The translations under genes were made by a program, and so were the position numbers. A stretch of 5,174 nucleotides of DNA from Sphingomonas bacterium (GTDB taxonomy: Bacteria > Pseudomonadota > Alphaproteobacteria > Sphingomonadales > Sphingomonadaceae), in assembly GCA_026785965.1 (NCBI GenBank), contig JAJAYY010000193.1:1-5174 (forward strand). Reading direction: 5' to 3'. The notes under the pieces were generated by a model. It did not search any database and had not been told where the DNA came from. It saw only the letters and a list, made by a program, of their open reading frames with translations. Every line of letters starts with the position of its first letter. Positions within the stretch are counted from its first letter, which is position 1. Of this stretch, positions 1-4,964 are shown piece by piece.

Positions 1-49
1 GCGGGCGCCGGGCAAAGGGGGGGGCGACGGGGCTGAGGGGGCGCTTTAA

Positions 50-66
50 GTCACAATGGTCACAAT
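50..66. repeat. Two-unit tandem repeat gtcacaat
   Basis: The octamer gtcacaat occurs at 50-57 and again at 59-66, separated by one g, giving a 9-bp period with two units. It sits just past the stop of the possible minus-strand ORF that ends at 60. Two units are too few to suggest a function: it could be a binding site for a dimeric regulator or chance. Confidence 0.4.
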
Positions 67-209
67 AGTCGTAGACTCAAGCACCTTTTTGGGGGGTGGA
101 GGGTCGGGGCGTGATGGCCCTCGGAGAGGATGGCGGCGTGGGTCGAGGTGCGAAAGGCCGCGTCAGGGGCGGCGAATTGGCCCGGATTCAAGGTGTCGAA
201 GTCGTCCAT
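60..209 (-). CDS. Possible small protein of 49 residues, function unknown
   Basis: On the minus strand an ATG at 209-207 opens a 49-codon frame that starts MDDFDTLNPGQFAAPDAAF and ends at TGA (62-60). I do not recognise the protein. In favour: over the first 39 codons after ATG, 33 end in G or C, like the other genes here, and the frame begins almost exactly where GC content drops. Against: there is no clear Shine-Dalgarno sequence before the ATG, the last ten codons lose the G/C preference, and the plus-strand frame from 130 shares the same wobble positions, so the bias does not fix the strand. It could be a real small gene, the 5' remnant of a longer gene cut by a rearrangement, or a chance frame. 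No membrane segment or known motif is visible. Confidence 0.3.
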   Translation of the reverse strand: MDDFDTLNPGQFAAPDAAFRTSTHAAILSEGHHAPTLHPPKRCLSLRLL

Positions 210-610
210 GCGATTCGGAGTAACCTATTTGGCTTGTGTAGGAAATTGGTTTCGAGGCGATAACTTCGACGGTCGCCACTGGCTCGCTCTGCCTGATGAA
301 CGCAAGTTTCCGTTCGATGTCTGGCGAGTGCGTATGTGCAGTCTTTCCGGACGCACATGGCAGAGTTCCTCCCCATCACTAACCCTCCCAAATATCGACA
401 ATATCCGGGACGAATCGAAAGAGGTCATGACAGGTTTGAGTGAAAAGCGGGGCATTCGTTCCTGATTGAAAGCGTTATGCCGTTGTTTGATAATTTGAAT
501 CGTCGCGGTGCGTTCCGCCGTATGGCCCAGCGCGATCAACCATGTTAGCATGTGCCGGGCCGGGACAATTTCGTATTGGGGAGTGGCTACCCAGGGGGCG
601 CCACTTGGCC
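210..610. other. Gene-poor leader upstream of the sensor kinase, reduced GC
   Basis: About 400 bases with no convincing gene. Hand counts of single 60-base lines give about 55% GC at 241-300 and 48% at 361-420, against about 65-67% in the genes downstream of 2008. Frames that cross it lack ribosome-binding sites and coding-like codon use. An inverted repeat GAACG-N8-CGTTC lies at 298-315. The kinase promoter must lie here or just upstream, but I cannot point to a convincing -35/-10 pair or to a GGAAC-N16/17-CGTT motif of the EcfG type. Confidence 0.5.
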
Positions 611-1597
611 ATGAGCACCAAATCCAACGAGCCGGACGCCAAATTTCTTGGACCTTCGGCAGAGGAAATATTGGCGTGCATCGCAGATGCAGTGGTGAGC
701 ATCGACGACCAGGGTACGATCTTGCTATTTAACCCCGCTGCCGAGAAGCTGTTCGGCTATTCGGCACCCGAAGTGCTCGGAACAAGTATTCAACTTTTGA
801 TCCCGCCTCGTTTCCGAGAAACCCATGCTCGTCATGTTGCAAGTTTTGGCTCCGCTTCAAGTGATTTAGCTCGCGCGATGGCGGGCGAACGCGAAGTGTT
901 CGGACTTCGACGCGATGGAACCGAGTTTCCGGCGGAGGCGATGTTGAGCCGCCGTTTTCTCGGTCGCAAGACCCTGTTTACCGTCGTCATCCGGGATGCG
1001 AGCTACCGGAAAGCACTCGACGAACAACGTAACCTGATTGCGTCGGAAATGGCGCACAGGTTCAGCAACATCATGGCGGTGGTCAATTCGGTGATCTCGC
1101 TCACAGCGCGTTCGGTTTCGACCGTCGAGGAGTTTCGCGATGTCCTTGAAGGCCGACTTCGCTCAGTATCACGGACTCAGAAGGCGTTACTTGAACCGGG
1201 GCGAGAGGTTCAGCTCGTTGAGCTTGTGGAATTAGAGCTAGCCCCGTTTCGAAACGACGCAAGCAGCAGCATTAGCGTCTGTGGACCAGAGCTGACTATT
1301 CCTGCCCAGCAGGCTGTCTCAATATCTCTGGTGCTGCACGAATTGACGACCAACGCAGTGAAATATGGTGCGTTGAGCAAGACTGGAGGATCGGTGCAGT
1401 TGGCCTGGAAGGCCGAGCATGATGGCGATGCCCGCTACGTCTTGCTTGACTGGATTGAGACGGGGGGGCCGCCCGTGAAGATCCCGGTCCGCCGCGGGTT
1501 TGGAAGTGCACTAATCGAGCGGTGTTTCGGGCTGTCGAACAGCGTCGTCAAATACAATCCAGAGGGCCTCACGGCGCATTTCCGGATTCGGCTATGA
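611..1597 (+). CDS. PAS-domain sensor histidine kinase, HWE/HRxxN family (orphan)
   Basis: A soluble two-component histidine kinase of 328 residues that should autophosphorylate on histidine in response to a signal sensed by its PAS domain. Residues 16-130 form a PAS domain (FGYS at 48-51, a LIPPRF segment at 63-68, LRRDGTEFPAE just before the last strands). The phosphoacceptor box is at 146-157 with His149 in HRFSN, matching HRxxN. The ATPase part carries HELTTNAVKYG from His243 (N-box Asn248), the W-x-E signature at Trp281-Glu283, and GFGSALIE at 296-303. His243 plus W-x-E define the HWE family. There is no membrane segment and no fused receiver, and no response-regulator gene is present, so it is an orphan. 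I chose ATG 611 because the PAS domain begins soon after it and AGGGGG lies at 593-598, although that spacing (12 nt) is long; the in-frame ATG at 542 adds 23 residues without a visible ribosome site. In sphingomonads HRxxN kinases of this kind feed the PhyR general stress response (known of the family); membership here is inference. Codon use is less GC-rich than in later genes, which may indicate transfer. Confidence 0.93.
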   Translation: MSTKSNEPDAKFLGPSAEEILACIADAVVSIDDQGTILLFNPAAEKLFGYSAPEVLGTSIQLLIPPRFRETHARHVASFGSASSDLARAMAGEREVFGLRRDGTEFPAEAMLSRRFLGRKTLFTVVIRDASYRKALDEQRNLIASEMAHRFSNIMAVVNSVISLTARSVSTVEEFRDVLEGRLRSVSRTQKALLEPGREVQLVELVELELAPFRNDASSSISVCGPELTIPAQQAVSISLVLHELTTNAVKYGALSKTGGSVQLAWKAEHDGDARYVLLDWIETGGPPVKIPVRRGFGSALIERCFGLSNSVVKYNPEGLTAHFRIRL

Positions 1598-1829
1598 GCG
1601 TAGCCCGATGCGTAATGACCTAGTCACCCATACCCAATGTCCGCAAGCGGTCGAAAGCGTATCCGACGGAACGGGGTGCTGATCAGTGCGAGGCGCGCTC
1701 CCCGAAGCCTGAATCGCGCTGGTTTCGCTTTGCTGGCTGCGGCTCTGCCGGTTCGACGGTCAAGCGCAACCCCATCGCACTCAAGATCGACCTGATCGTT
1801 TCGAACGACGGATTGCGCCTTAGTCCGCC
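1598..1829. other. Intergenic scar between kinase and tetR fragment
   Basis: Together with the fragment that follows, this makes a roughly 400-base gap without an intact gene. The minus-strand open frame across 1624-1986 is Arg/Pro/Gly-rich, lacks a ribosome site and reads the tetR fragment in the wrong frame, so I treat it as spurious. A short inverted repeat TGAC-CTA-GTCA lies at 1616-1626, too weak for a terminator. No clear terminator for the kinase gene is visible. Confidence 0.5.
1635..1659. repeat. Dispersed MSA-type intergenic repeat motif (degenerate)
   Basis: The stretch begins atgtccgcaagcggtcgaaa at 1637 and would translate as MSASGRKR. It resembles the short repeat seen many times between genes in alphaproteobacterial genomes, where a tgtccgc half, a ggtcg centre and a gcggaca half form an inverted repeat and are often misannotated as small MSA..PK/RKR proteins. 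Here the second half is degenerate (agcgtatcc instead of agcggacat). The recognition is from memory of the pattern, not a search. Confidence 0.35.
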
Positions 1830-1949
1830 CTACGCCCGAGCGCCGACCTTGCCTGCCAGCACCGCGATCACCTGCCGCACCGCGATATCGCGCGCGGCCG
1901 AGCGGGGCAGGCCGCAGGCGCGGGCCACTTCGCTGCCGGCGCGGCTGAG
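1830..1949 (-). pseudogene. C-terminal fragment of a TetR-family regulator gene
   Basis: Read on the minus strand in the tetR frame, this segment encodes a tail close to the end of the complete TetR protein at 2727-3323: AGSEVARACGLPRSAARD, then IAVRQVIAVLAGKVGARA and its own TAG stop (cta at 1830-1832). It covers about the last 38 residues only. Upstream the frame closes at a TGA (tca at 1959-1961) with no start codon, and the helix-turn-helix half is absent, so it cannot make a DNA-binding protein. The living gene ends GKIGVD, so the two tails differ after GK. Of the six base differences in the aligned 102 bp, four are synonymous (Val, Ala, Gly, Ala codons), one gives Val for Ile and one Arg for Leu. 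That pattern means the copies diverged while both were coding, not after a recent copying event. Confidence 0.82.
1846..1947. repeat. Direct repeat, left copy (tetR 3' end)
   Basis: It aligns without gaps to 2740-2841 at a constant offset of 894 bases. Mismatches are at 1847, 1851, 1854, 1869, 1896 and 1942, which is 96 of 102 identical. Beyond both ends the two sequences stop matching. The same-orientation copies bracket the lipoprotein gene. Confidence 0.9.
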
Positions 1950-1994
1950 AGCTTGTAGTCATTCGCGGCGCGGGTGCGTTGAGCAATGATCATC

Positions 1995-2002
1995 GGAAGG
2001 GA
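1995..2002 (+). promoter_or_regulatory. Ribosome binding site of the lipoprotein gene
   Basis: GGAAGGGA precedes ATG 2008 with a 5-base gap. It supports this start over other ATGs nearby, such as 1986 and 2018, which lie in other frames. Confidence 0.7.
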
Positions 2003-2007
2003 ATCAC

Positions 2008-2730
2008 ATGAAGCGCATTGGCATGGTCACCGCGGGGGCCTTGTCGTTCGCCCTTGTGGCGTGCGGGACGAGCGAGCAGGACAAAATGGCCTTCAACCGC
2101 GTGGCGGAAGGATCGCGCGAAGGCGCCGAGGCCAATGCGCCGCTCGCTCCCGCCGATCCCGCGTCTCGTTTGCTGGCTGCGGCCGAGCCGTTCGAGCAAC
2201 TGACCGAGACCGCTTTTACCGATCCGCCCGCCACGCTCGACCGGACAATTACGTTGGGGCGCGACGCGATCACGGCCATCCGCTCGATCCTGGCCCCGGC
2301 CGTGGCGGGGCGAATTGATGGTTTGCTGGACGAGATCGCCGACCACCGCAAAACCGAACGGAGGGCCGACCTCGCTTTGTCATCGATCGAAATATACCGC
2401 GAGTTGGTCTCGGCGGTACCGTCCGCGACCAAGGTCCCGGCCGACGTCAGCCTGCTCGATTATGCCGGCTTCCGCTTCCAGGCTGACCTCAAGGCCGCGC
2501 CGGTGCGGTGGGACGATATGGCCAAGGCCGCGGCGTTCGGACGCGAGCGCTGGACTGCGGTCGCGCCAAAAGTCCGCGACCAAGCGGTCACCGCCCCGTT
2601 TGAGGCGGCCTTGCGCGACATGGAGCGCGCGGCGGCTGGCCGGGATTCGGCGCTGGCGGCGTCGGCGGCGACCGCCGAACTCGACCTTGTTGACAAGCTT
2701 GAGGCATATTTCGCGGCGCAGGGAACCTAG
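2008..2730 (+). CDS. Predicted lipoprotein, helical, function unknown
   Basis: A 240-residue exported protein. Residues 1-19 form a lipoprotein signal: MKR, a hydrophobic stretch, then the lipobox Leu16-Val17-Ala18-Cys19, so signal peptidase II should cut before Cys19 and the cysteine be lipidated. Gly at +2 is not the Asp inner-membrane retention signal, so the outer membrane, periplasmic face, is the likely site (inference). The mature part is rich in Ala, Glu, Asp and Arg and looks mostly alpha-helical, with a Pro/Ala linker around 44-52 and a segment rich in Trp, Phe and Arg near 150-185 (LLDYAGFRFQADL, then WDDMAKAAAFGRERW). I do not recognise a family. No catalytic motif or metal-binding cluster stands out. 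The gene is single, preceded by a tetR fragment and convergent with the intact tetR, sharing four bases (CTAG) with it. It lies between direct repeats, so it may be an acquired or losable gene. Confidence 0.85.
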   Translation: MKRIGMVTAGALSFALVACGTSEQDKMAFNRVAEGSREGAEANAPLAPADPASRLLAAAEPFEQLTETAFTDPPATLDRTITLGRDAITAIRSILAPAVAGRIDGLLDEIADHRKTERRADLALSSIEIYRELVSAVPSATKVPADVSLLDYAGFRFQADLKAAPVRWDDMAKAAAFGRERWTAVAPKVRDQAVTAPFEAALRDMERAAAGRDSALAASAATAELDLVDKLEAYFAAQGT

Positions 2731-3323
2731 TCCACCCCAATCTTCCCGGCCAGCACCGCGATTACCTGCCGCACCGCGATATCGCGCGCCGCCGAGCGGG
2801 GCAGGCCGCAGGCGCGGGCCACTTCGCTGCCGGCGAGGCTGTCGCCGACCGCGAGCAGGACGAGGCCGAGCGTGGCCTGGTCGAGCGGGCGCGGATCGTC
2901 GGGGGCGCTGATGTCGCGGATGACCTGGGCGATGGCGGCGACGATCGGCTCGAGCGCCTCACGCTGGCGGGTGAGTACGACCCAGGCGATGAGCTCGCCC
3001 GCGCCTTGCTCGATGAACGCGTCGAACATGCCTTCGATGACATCGCGCAGCCGCGCCTCGCCGCGCCGCATGCGCCCGATCGAGCCGGTGATCGAACCCG
3101 CGACCGAATGGGCAATATCCTCGGCCAGCGCGCGGTGGAGCCCGGCGACCGAGCCGAAATGGTGGAGCAGATTGGCGTGGGTGCGGCCGATCCGCGCCGC
3201 GACCGACTTCAAGGTGATCGCCGCCACGCCTTCGCTGGTCAGCAGGTCGCGCGCCGCCGTCACTGCCGCGGCGCGGCTTTGTTCGGGCGAGAGGCGTTTA
3301 CGAGTTTGCAAGCTTATTGACAT
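2727..3323 (-). CDS. TetR/AcrR-family transcriptional regulator
   Basis: A 198-residue repressor-type protein. The N-terminal DNA-binding domain covers about residues 16-64: an AARDLLTSEGVAAITL segment, then a helix-turn-helix with SVAARIG (40-46) and recognition helix RTHANLLHHF (47-56). The rest is a helical ligand/dimer domain with no identifiable ligand. The ATG at 3323-3321 lies inside the inverted repeat TGACAT-TT-ATGTCA at 3318-3331, which fits autorepression and repression of the divergent hydrolase gene. No clear Shine-Dalgarno precedes this ATG, so a start at TTG (3311-3309, four codons in) cannot be excluded. The stop TAG occupies 2729-2727 within CTAG, overlapping the stop of the convergent lipoprotein gene. 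Its last 36 codons are duplicated in diverged form at 1830-1943. Role as local repressor is inference from layout. Confidence 0.92.
   Translation of the reverse strand: MSISLQTRKRLSPEQSRAAAVTAARDLLTSEGVAAITLKSVAARIGRTHANLLHHFGSVAGLHRALAEDIAHSVAGSITGSIGRMRRGEARLRDVIEGMFDAFIEQGAGELIAWVVLTRQREALEPIVAAIAQVIRDISAPDDPRPLDQATLGLVLLAVGDSLAGSEVARACGLPRSAARDIAVRQVIAVLAGKIGVD
2740..2841. repeat. Direct repeat, right copy (tetR 3' end)
   Basis: It matches 1846-1947 at an offset of 894 bases with six substitutions and no gaps. This copy is part of the intact tetR gene. Homology stops 10 bases before the stop codon, so the final residues VD and the shared CTAG belong to this side only. Confidence 0.9.
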
Positions 3324-3335
3324 TTATGTCAGCAA
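3314..3335. promoter_or_regulatory. Probable TetR operator (inverted repeat)
   Basis: A perfect 6-bp inverted repeat, TGACAT-TT-ATGTCA, occupies 3318-3331. It is extended by matching TT and AA at 3314-3315 and 3334-3335. Size and symmetry suit a TetR-family dimer. It overlaps the -35 box of the plus-strand promoter (3317-3322) and the tetR start codon (3321-3323), so one bound dimer would block the hydrolase gene and likely tetR itself. Binding is inferred. Confidence 0.72.
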
Positions 3336-3345
3336 TACCGATAAA
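3317..3345 (+). promoter_or_regulatory. Sigma-70-type promoter of the metal-dependent hydrolase gene
   Basis: A consensus -35 box TTGACA (3317-3322) is followed after 17 bases by GATAAA (3340-3345), four of six matches to TATAAT. Transcription would start near 3352, leaving a leader of about 22 bases that contains GGAG (3363-3366) before ATG 3374. Confidence 0.7.
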
Positions 3346-3373
3346 AAGATCGCCGAAGGTTTGGAGACTATTG

Positions 3374-4231
3374 ATGATCGCCGCAAGCGTAACCCCCGCC
3401 GACCTGACCATCACCCCGCGCGATCGCCGCTTCGGACAAGGCGAGGCGACCCCGCGCTGGTGGCACAATGGCAATCCCTATGCGAGCGCGCTGTACAATG
3501 CGCTGTCGGCGACCTTTCCCGAGGGCGAGGCGTTCTTTGTCGACAGCGTGCGGCAGTTTCGCGATGGGGTCGAGCCGCGGCTGGCGGGGGAGATCAAGGC
3601 GTTCACCACCCAGGAAGTGATCCACAGCCGCGAGCATCTGGCGTTCAATCGCCGCGCCGCCGATGCCGGATATGATCTGACCAAGCTCGAAGCGCAGGTC
3701 CACGCCCGGCTTGAGCTGACCAAGACGCGGCCGCCGATCGTGAGCCTCGCCGCGACCATGGCGCTGGAGCATTTCACCGCGATCCTGGCGCATGAATTGC
3801 TCGCCGATCCGCGCCATCTCGACGGCGCCGACGCGACCACCGCCGATCTGTGGCGCTGGCATGCGAGCGAAGAGATTGAACATAAGGGCGTCGCCTACGA
3901 CACCTGGCTCCACGCGACCAAGGACTGGCCGCGCGCCAAAAGGTGGAAGGTCAAGGCCAAGGTGATGCTGTTCGTGACCCGCAACTTCGTCGTCGATCGC
4001 ACCGCGGGGGCGCTCGAATTGCTTCGCCAGGACGGCATCGTCGGCGCCAAGGCGTGGGCCGGGGTGCTGTGGTACGCGTGGGTGCGGCCGGGGATGTTCC
4101 GCAAGATCTTCAGCGCGTGGGTGAGCTTCTTCCTGCCGCGCTTCCACCCGTGGAACGAGGATGATCGCGCGTTGATCGGGCCCGAGGTCTCGCGCGACCC
4201 GACCTACCGCAAGGTGCGCCGCGCGGTGTAA
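3374..4231 (+). CDS. Predicted metal-dependent hydrolase, ferritin-like (PF10118 type)
   Basis: A 285-residue cytoplasmic protein of the family annotated as predicted metal-dependent hydrolase (COG3687/PF10118), whose substrates are not known. Metal-ligand candidates fall in three helices in the pattern of ferritin-like di-iron proteins: Glu81-x-x-His84 with Glu87-His88 (QEVIHSREH), Glu132-His133 (MALEHF), and Glu166-Glu167-x-Glu169-His170 (HASEEIEHK). The family's N-terminal part is also recognisable (WWHNGNPYASALYNALS at 29-45, FPEGEAFF at 48-55). A hydrophobic, Trp-rich stretch at about 229-258 could touch membrane or bind a lipid-like substrate (inference). I chose ATG 3374 because GGAG lies 7 bases upstream; in-frame starts at 3317 (TTG) and 3326 would lie inside the promoter and operator. 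It is transcribed divergently from tetR and convergent with the GNAT gene 13 bases away. Ligands and family are confident, the reaction is not. Confidence 0.9.
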   Translation: MIAASVTPADLTITPRDRRFGQGEATPRWWHNGNPYASALYNALSATFPEGEAFFVDSVRQFRDGVEPRLAGEIKAFTTQEVIHSREHLAFNRRAADAGYDLTKLEAQVHARLELTKTRPPIVSLAATMALEHFTAILAHELLADPRHLDGADATTADLWRWHASEEIEHKGVAYDTWLHATKDWPRAKRWKVKAKVMLFVTRNFVVDRTAGALELLRQDGIVGAKAWAGVLWYAWVRPGMFRKIFSAWVSFFLPRFHPWNEDDRALIGPEVSRDPTYRKVRRAV

Positions 4232-4244
4232 CCCGCGCGCGACT

Positions 4245-4784
4245 TCACGCCGCCAGCGCTTGCTCGCCTTCGGCCAGGCTCAACTGGAACAGCCGGGTCA
4301 TCGCCTCGCCGCCGCGTGCGCAGCTGTAGCGCGGCGCCGACAGGCCGGTGGCGACGAAGCCGAGCTTGTCGAGCACGCGCCCCGACGCCGGATTGTCGAT
4401 GAAATGCGACGCTTCGAGCGTCGCCAGCCGGAGCGCACGCGCGATCTCGACCAACGCCGTCGCGGCCTCGGTCGCCAACCCCTGGCCCCAATGCGCCCGC
4501 GCGATCCAATAGCCCAGTTCGACCGCGCCCGAGGGGCGGCGGCCAAGCCCGCACGCGCCAACCAGCCGCGGTGCGCCTGGTGTGCGCTGAAAGATCAGAA
4601 AGGCAGGTAGCGCGGGATCGCGCGGGCCGGCGAGGAACGCCTCGGCATCGGCGGTGGCATAAGGCCACGGCACGCTCGACAGGTTGCGCACCACCGCTTC
4701 GTCGGCAATCGCCTGCGCCAAAGCGGCGGCATCCTCACCCCAGCCGGGTCTGAGCAATAATCTTTCGGTCCGGGCAAACATCAT
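4245..4784 (-). CDS. GNAT-family N-acetyltransferase (RimJ/RimL-like)
   Basis: A 179-residue acetyltransferase that should transfer acetyl from acetyl-CoA to an amine, often a protein N-terminus or a small molecule; the substrate cannot be read from sequence. The start TERLLLRP (6-13) is typical of Acetyltransf_3 members. Motif A is ELGYWI at 89-94 followed by the CoA pyrophosphate loop HWGQGLATEA at 98-107. Asn131 and Ser134 (NPAS, then RVLDKLGF at 136-143) form the usual C-terminal signature. ATG 4784 is preceded by GGAGGAG with a 6-base gap, while a second ATG follows at once (4781). The gene follows rpmA on the same strand, an arrangement I recall from sphingomonads, where obgE often comes next. 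A strong terminator lies between the two genes, so expression depends on read-through or on its own promoter in 4801-4865, which I could not identify. Confidence 0.93.
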   Translation of the reverse strand: MMFARTERLLLRPGWGEDAAALAQAIADEAVVRNLSSVPWPYATADAEAFLAGPRDPALPAFLIFQRTPGAPRLVGACGLGRRPSGAVELGYWIARAHWGQGLATEAATALVEIARALRLATLEASHFIDNPASGRVLDKLGFVATGLSAPRYSCARGGEAMTRLFQLSLAEGEQALAA

Positions 4785-4790
4785 TTTCTT

Positions 4791-4797
4791 CTCCTCC
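4791..4797 (-). promoter_or_regulatory. Strong Shine-Dalgarno of the GNAT gene
   Basis: On the minus strand GGAGGAG is followed by AAGAAA and then ATG ATG. The near-consensus site with a 6-base spacer decides the first ATG (4784) as start. Confidence 0.8.
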
Positions 4798-4865
4798 CGC
4801 GCGCCGCTTAGGGCGCCCCGGTTTCAGTTTCGGGAGAAAAGGACGGCCCGGTGACGCTGGGGCAC

Positions 4866-4902
4866 AAAAAAAGGGAGAGGGGGCGGCCCCTTCTCCCTTT
4901 TC
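4866..4902 (-). terminator. Intrinsic terminator of rpmA
   Basis: Pairing 4869-4878 with 4892-4901 and 4879-4882 with 4887-4890, with one bulged base at 4891, gives a 14-bp stem with a 4-base loop. Read on the minus strand the stem runs into seven T residues (A-run at 4866-4872). It lies about 60 bases past the rpmA stop codon. Confidence 0.88.
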
Positions 4903-4921
4903 AAGTCCTGATGGACCGTCC

Positions 4922-4946
4922 GGGCTGCCCCCTTGGGGAGCGGCCC
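4922..4946 (-). other. GC-rich hairpin in the rpmA 3' untranslated region
   Basis: On the minus strand GGGCCGCTCC can pair with the downstream GGGGGCAGCCC, with one C/A mismatch. No T-run follows. It lies between the rpmA stop and the terminator and could protect the mRNA 3' end, or be a chance product of high GC. Confidence 0.4.
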
Positions 4947-4964
4947 TTCAGCGACCGATCCCAA

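Noticed and set aside
130..465. Plus-strand open frame of 111 codons
   Set aside because: No ribosome site, no recognisable motif, and G/C third-position preference vanishes after about base 210.
225..551. Minus-strand open frame of 108 codons in the kinase leader
   Set aside because: Residue composition looks random, there is no ribosome site, and it overlaps other equally poor frames.
542..610. Upstream start (ATG 542) for the kinase
   Set aside because: No Shine-Dalgarno before it, and the extra 23 residues are not part of the PAS domain; ATG 611 fits the domain edge better.
1729..1743. 15-base exact match to 2169-2183 inside the lipoprotein gene, hinting at a decayed second lipoprotein copy
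   Set aside because: Flanks do not align, the reading frame does not carry on into the sequence before the tetR fragment, and a GC-rich 15-mer match is possible by chance.
1624..1986. Minus-strand open frame of 120 codons
   Set aside because: Arg/Gly/Pro-rich, and it runs through the tetR fragment in a different frame from the one that shows homology.
2315..2911. Plus-strand open frame of 198 codons
   Set aside because: Shadow of the lipoprotein gene and of tetR, dominated by Arg, Pro and Ser as expected of an off-frame reading.
3317..3373. N-terminal extension of the hydrolase from TTG 3317 or ATG 3326
   Set aside because: These starts lie within the -35 box/operator and upstream of the predicted transcription start; ATG 3374 has GGAG at good spacing.
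2872..3675. Plus-strand open frame of 267 codons
   Set aside because: Antisense shadow of tetR running into an off-frame reading of the hydrolase gene.
3368..4147. Minus-strand open frame of 259 codons
   Set aside because: Antisense to the hydrolase gene, whose family motifs and ribosome site are clear on the plus strand.
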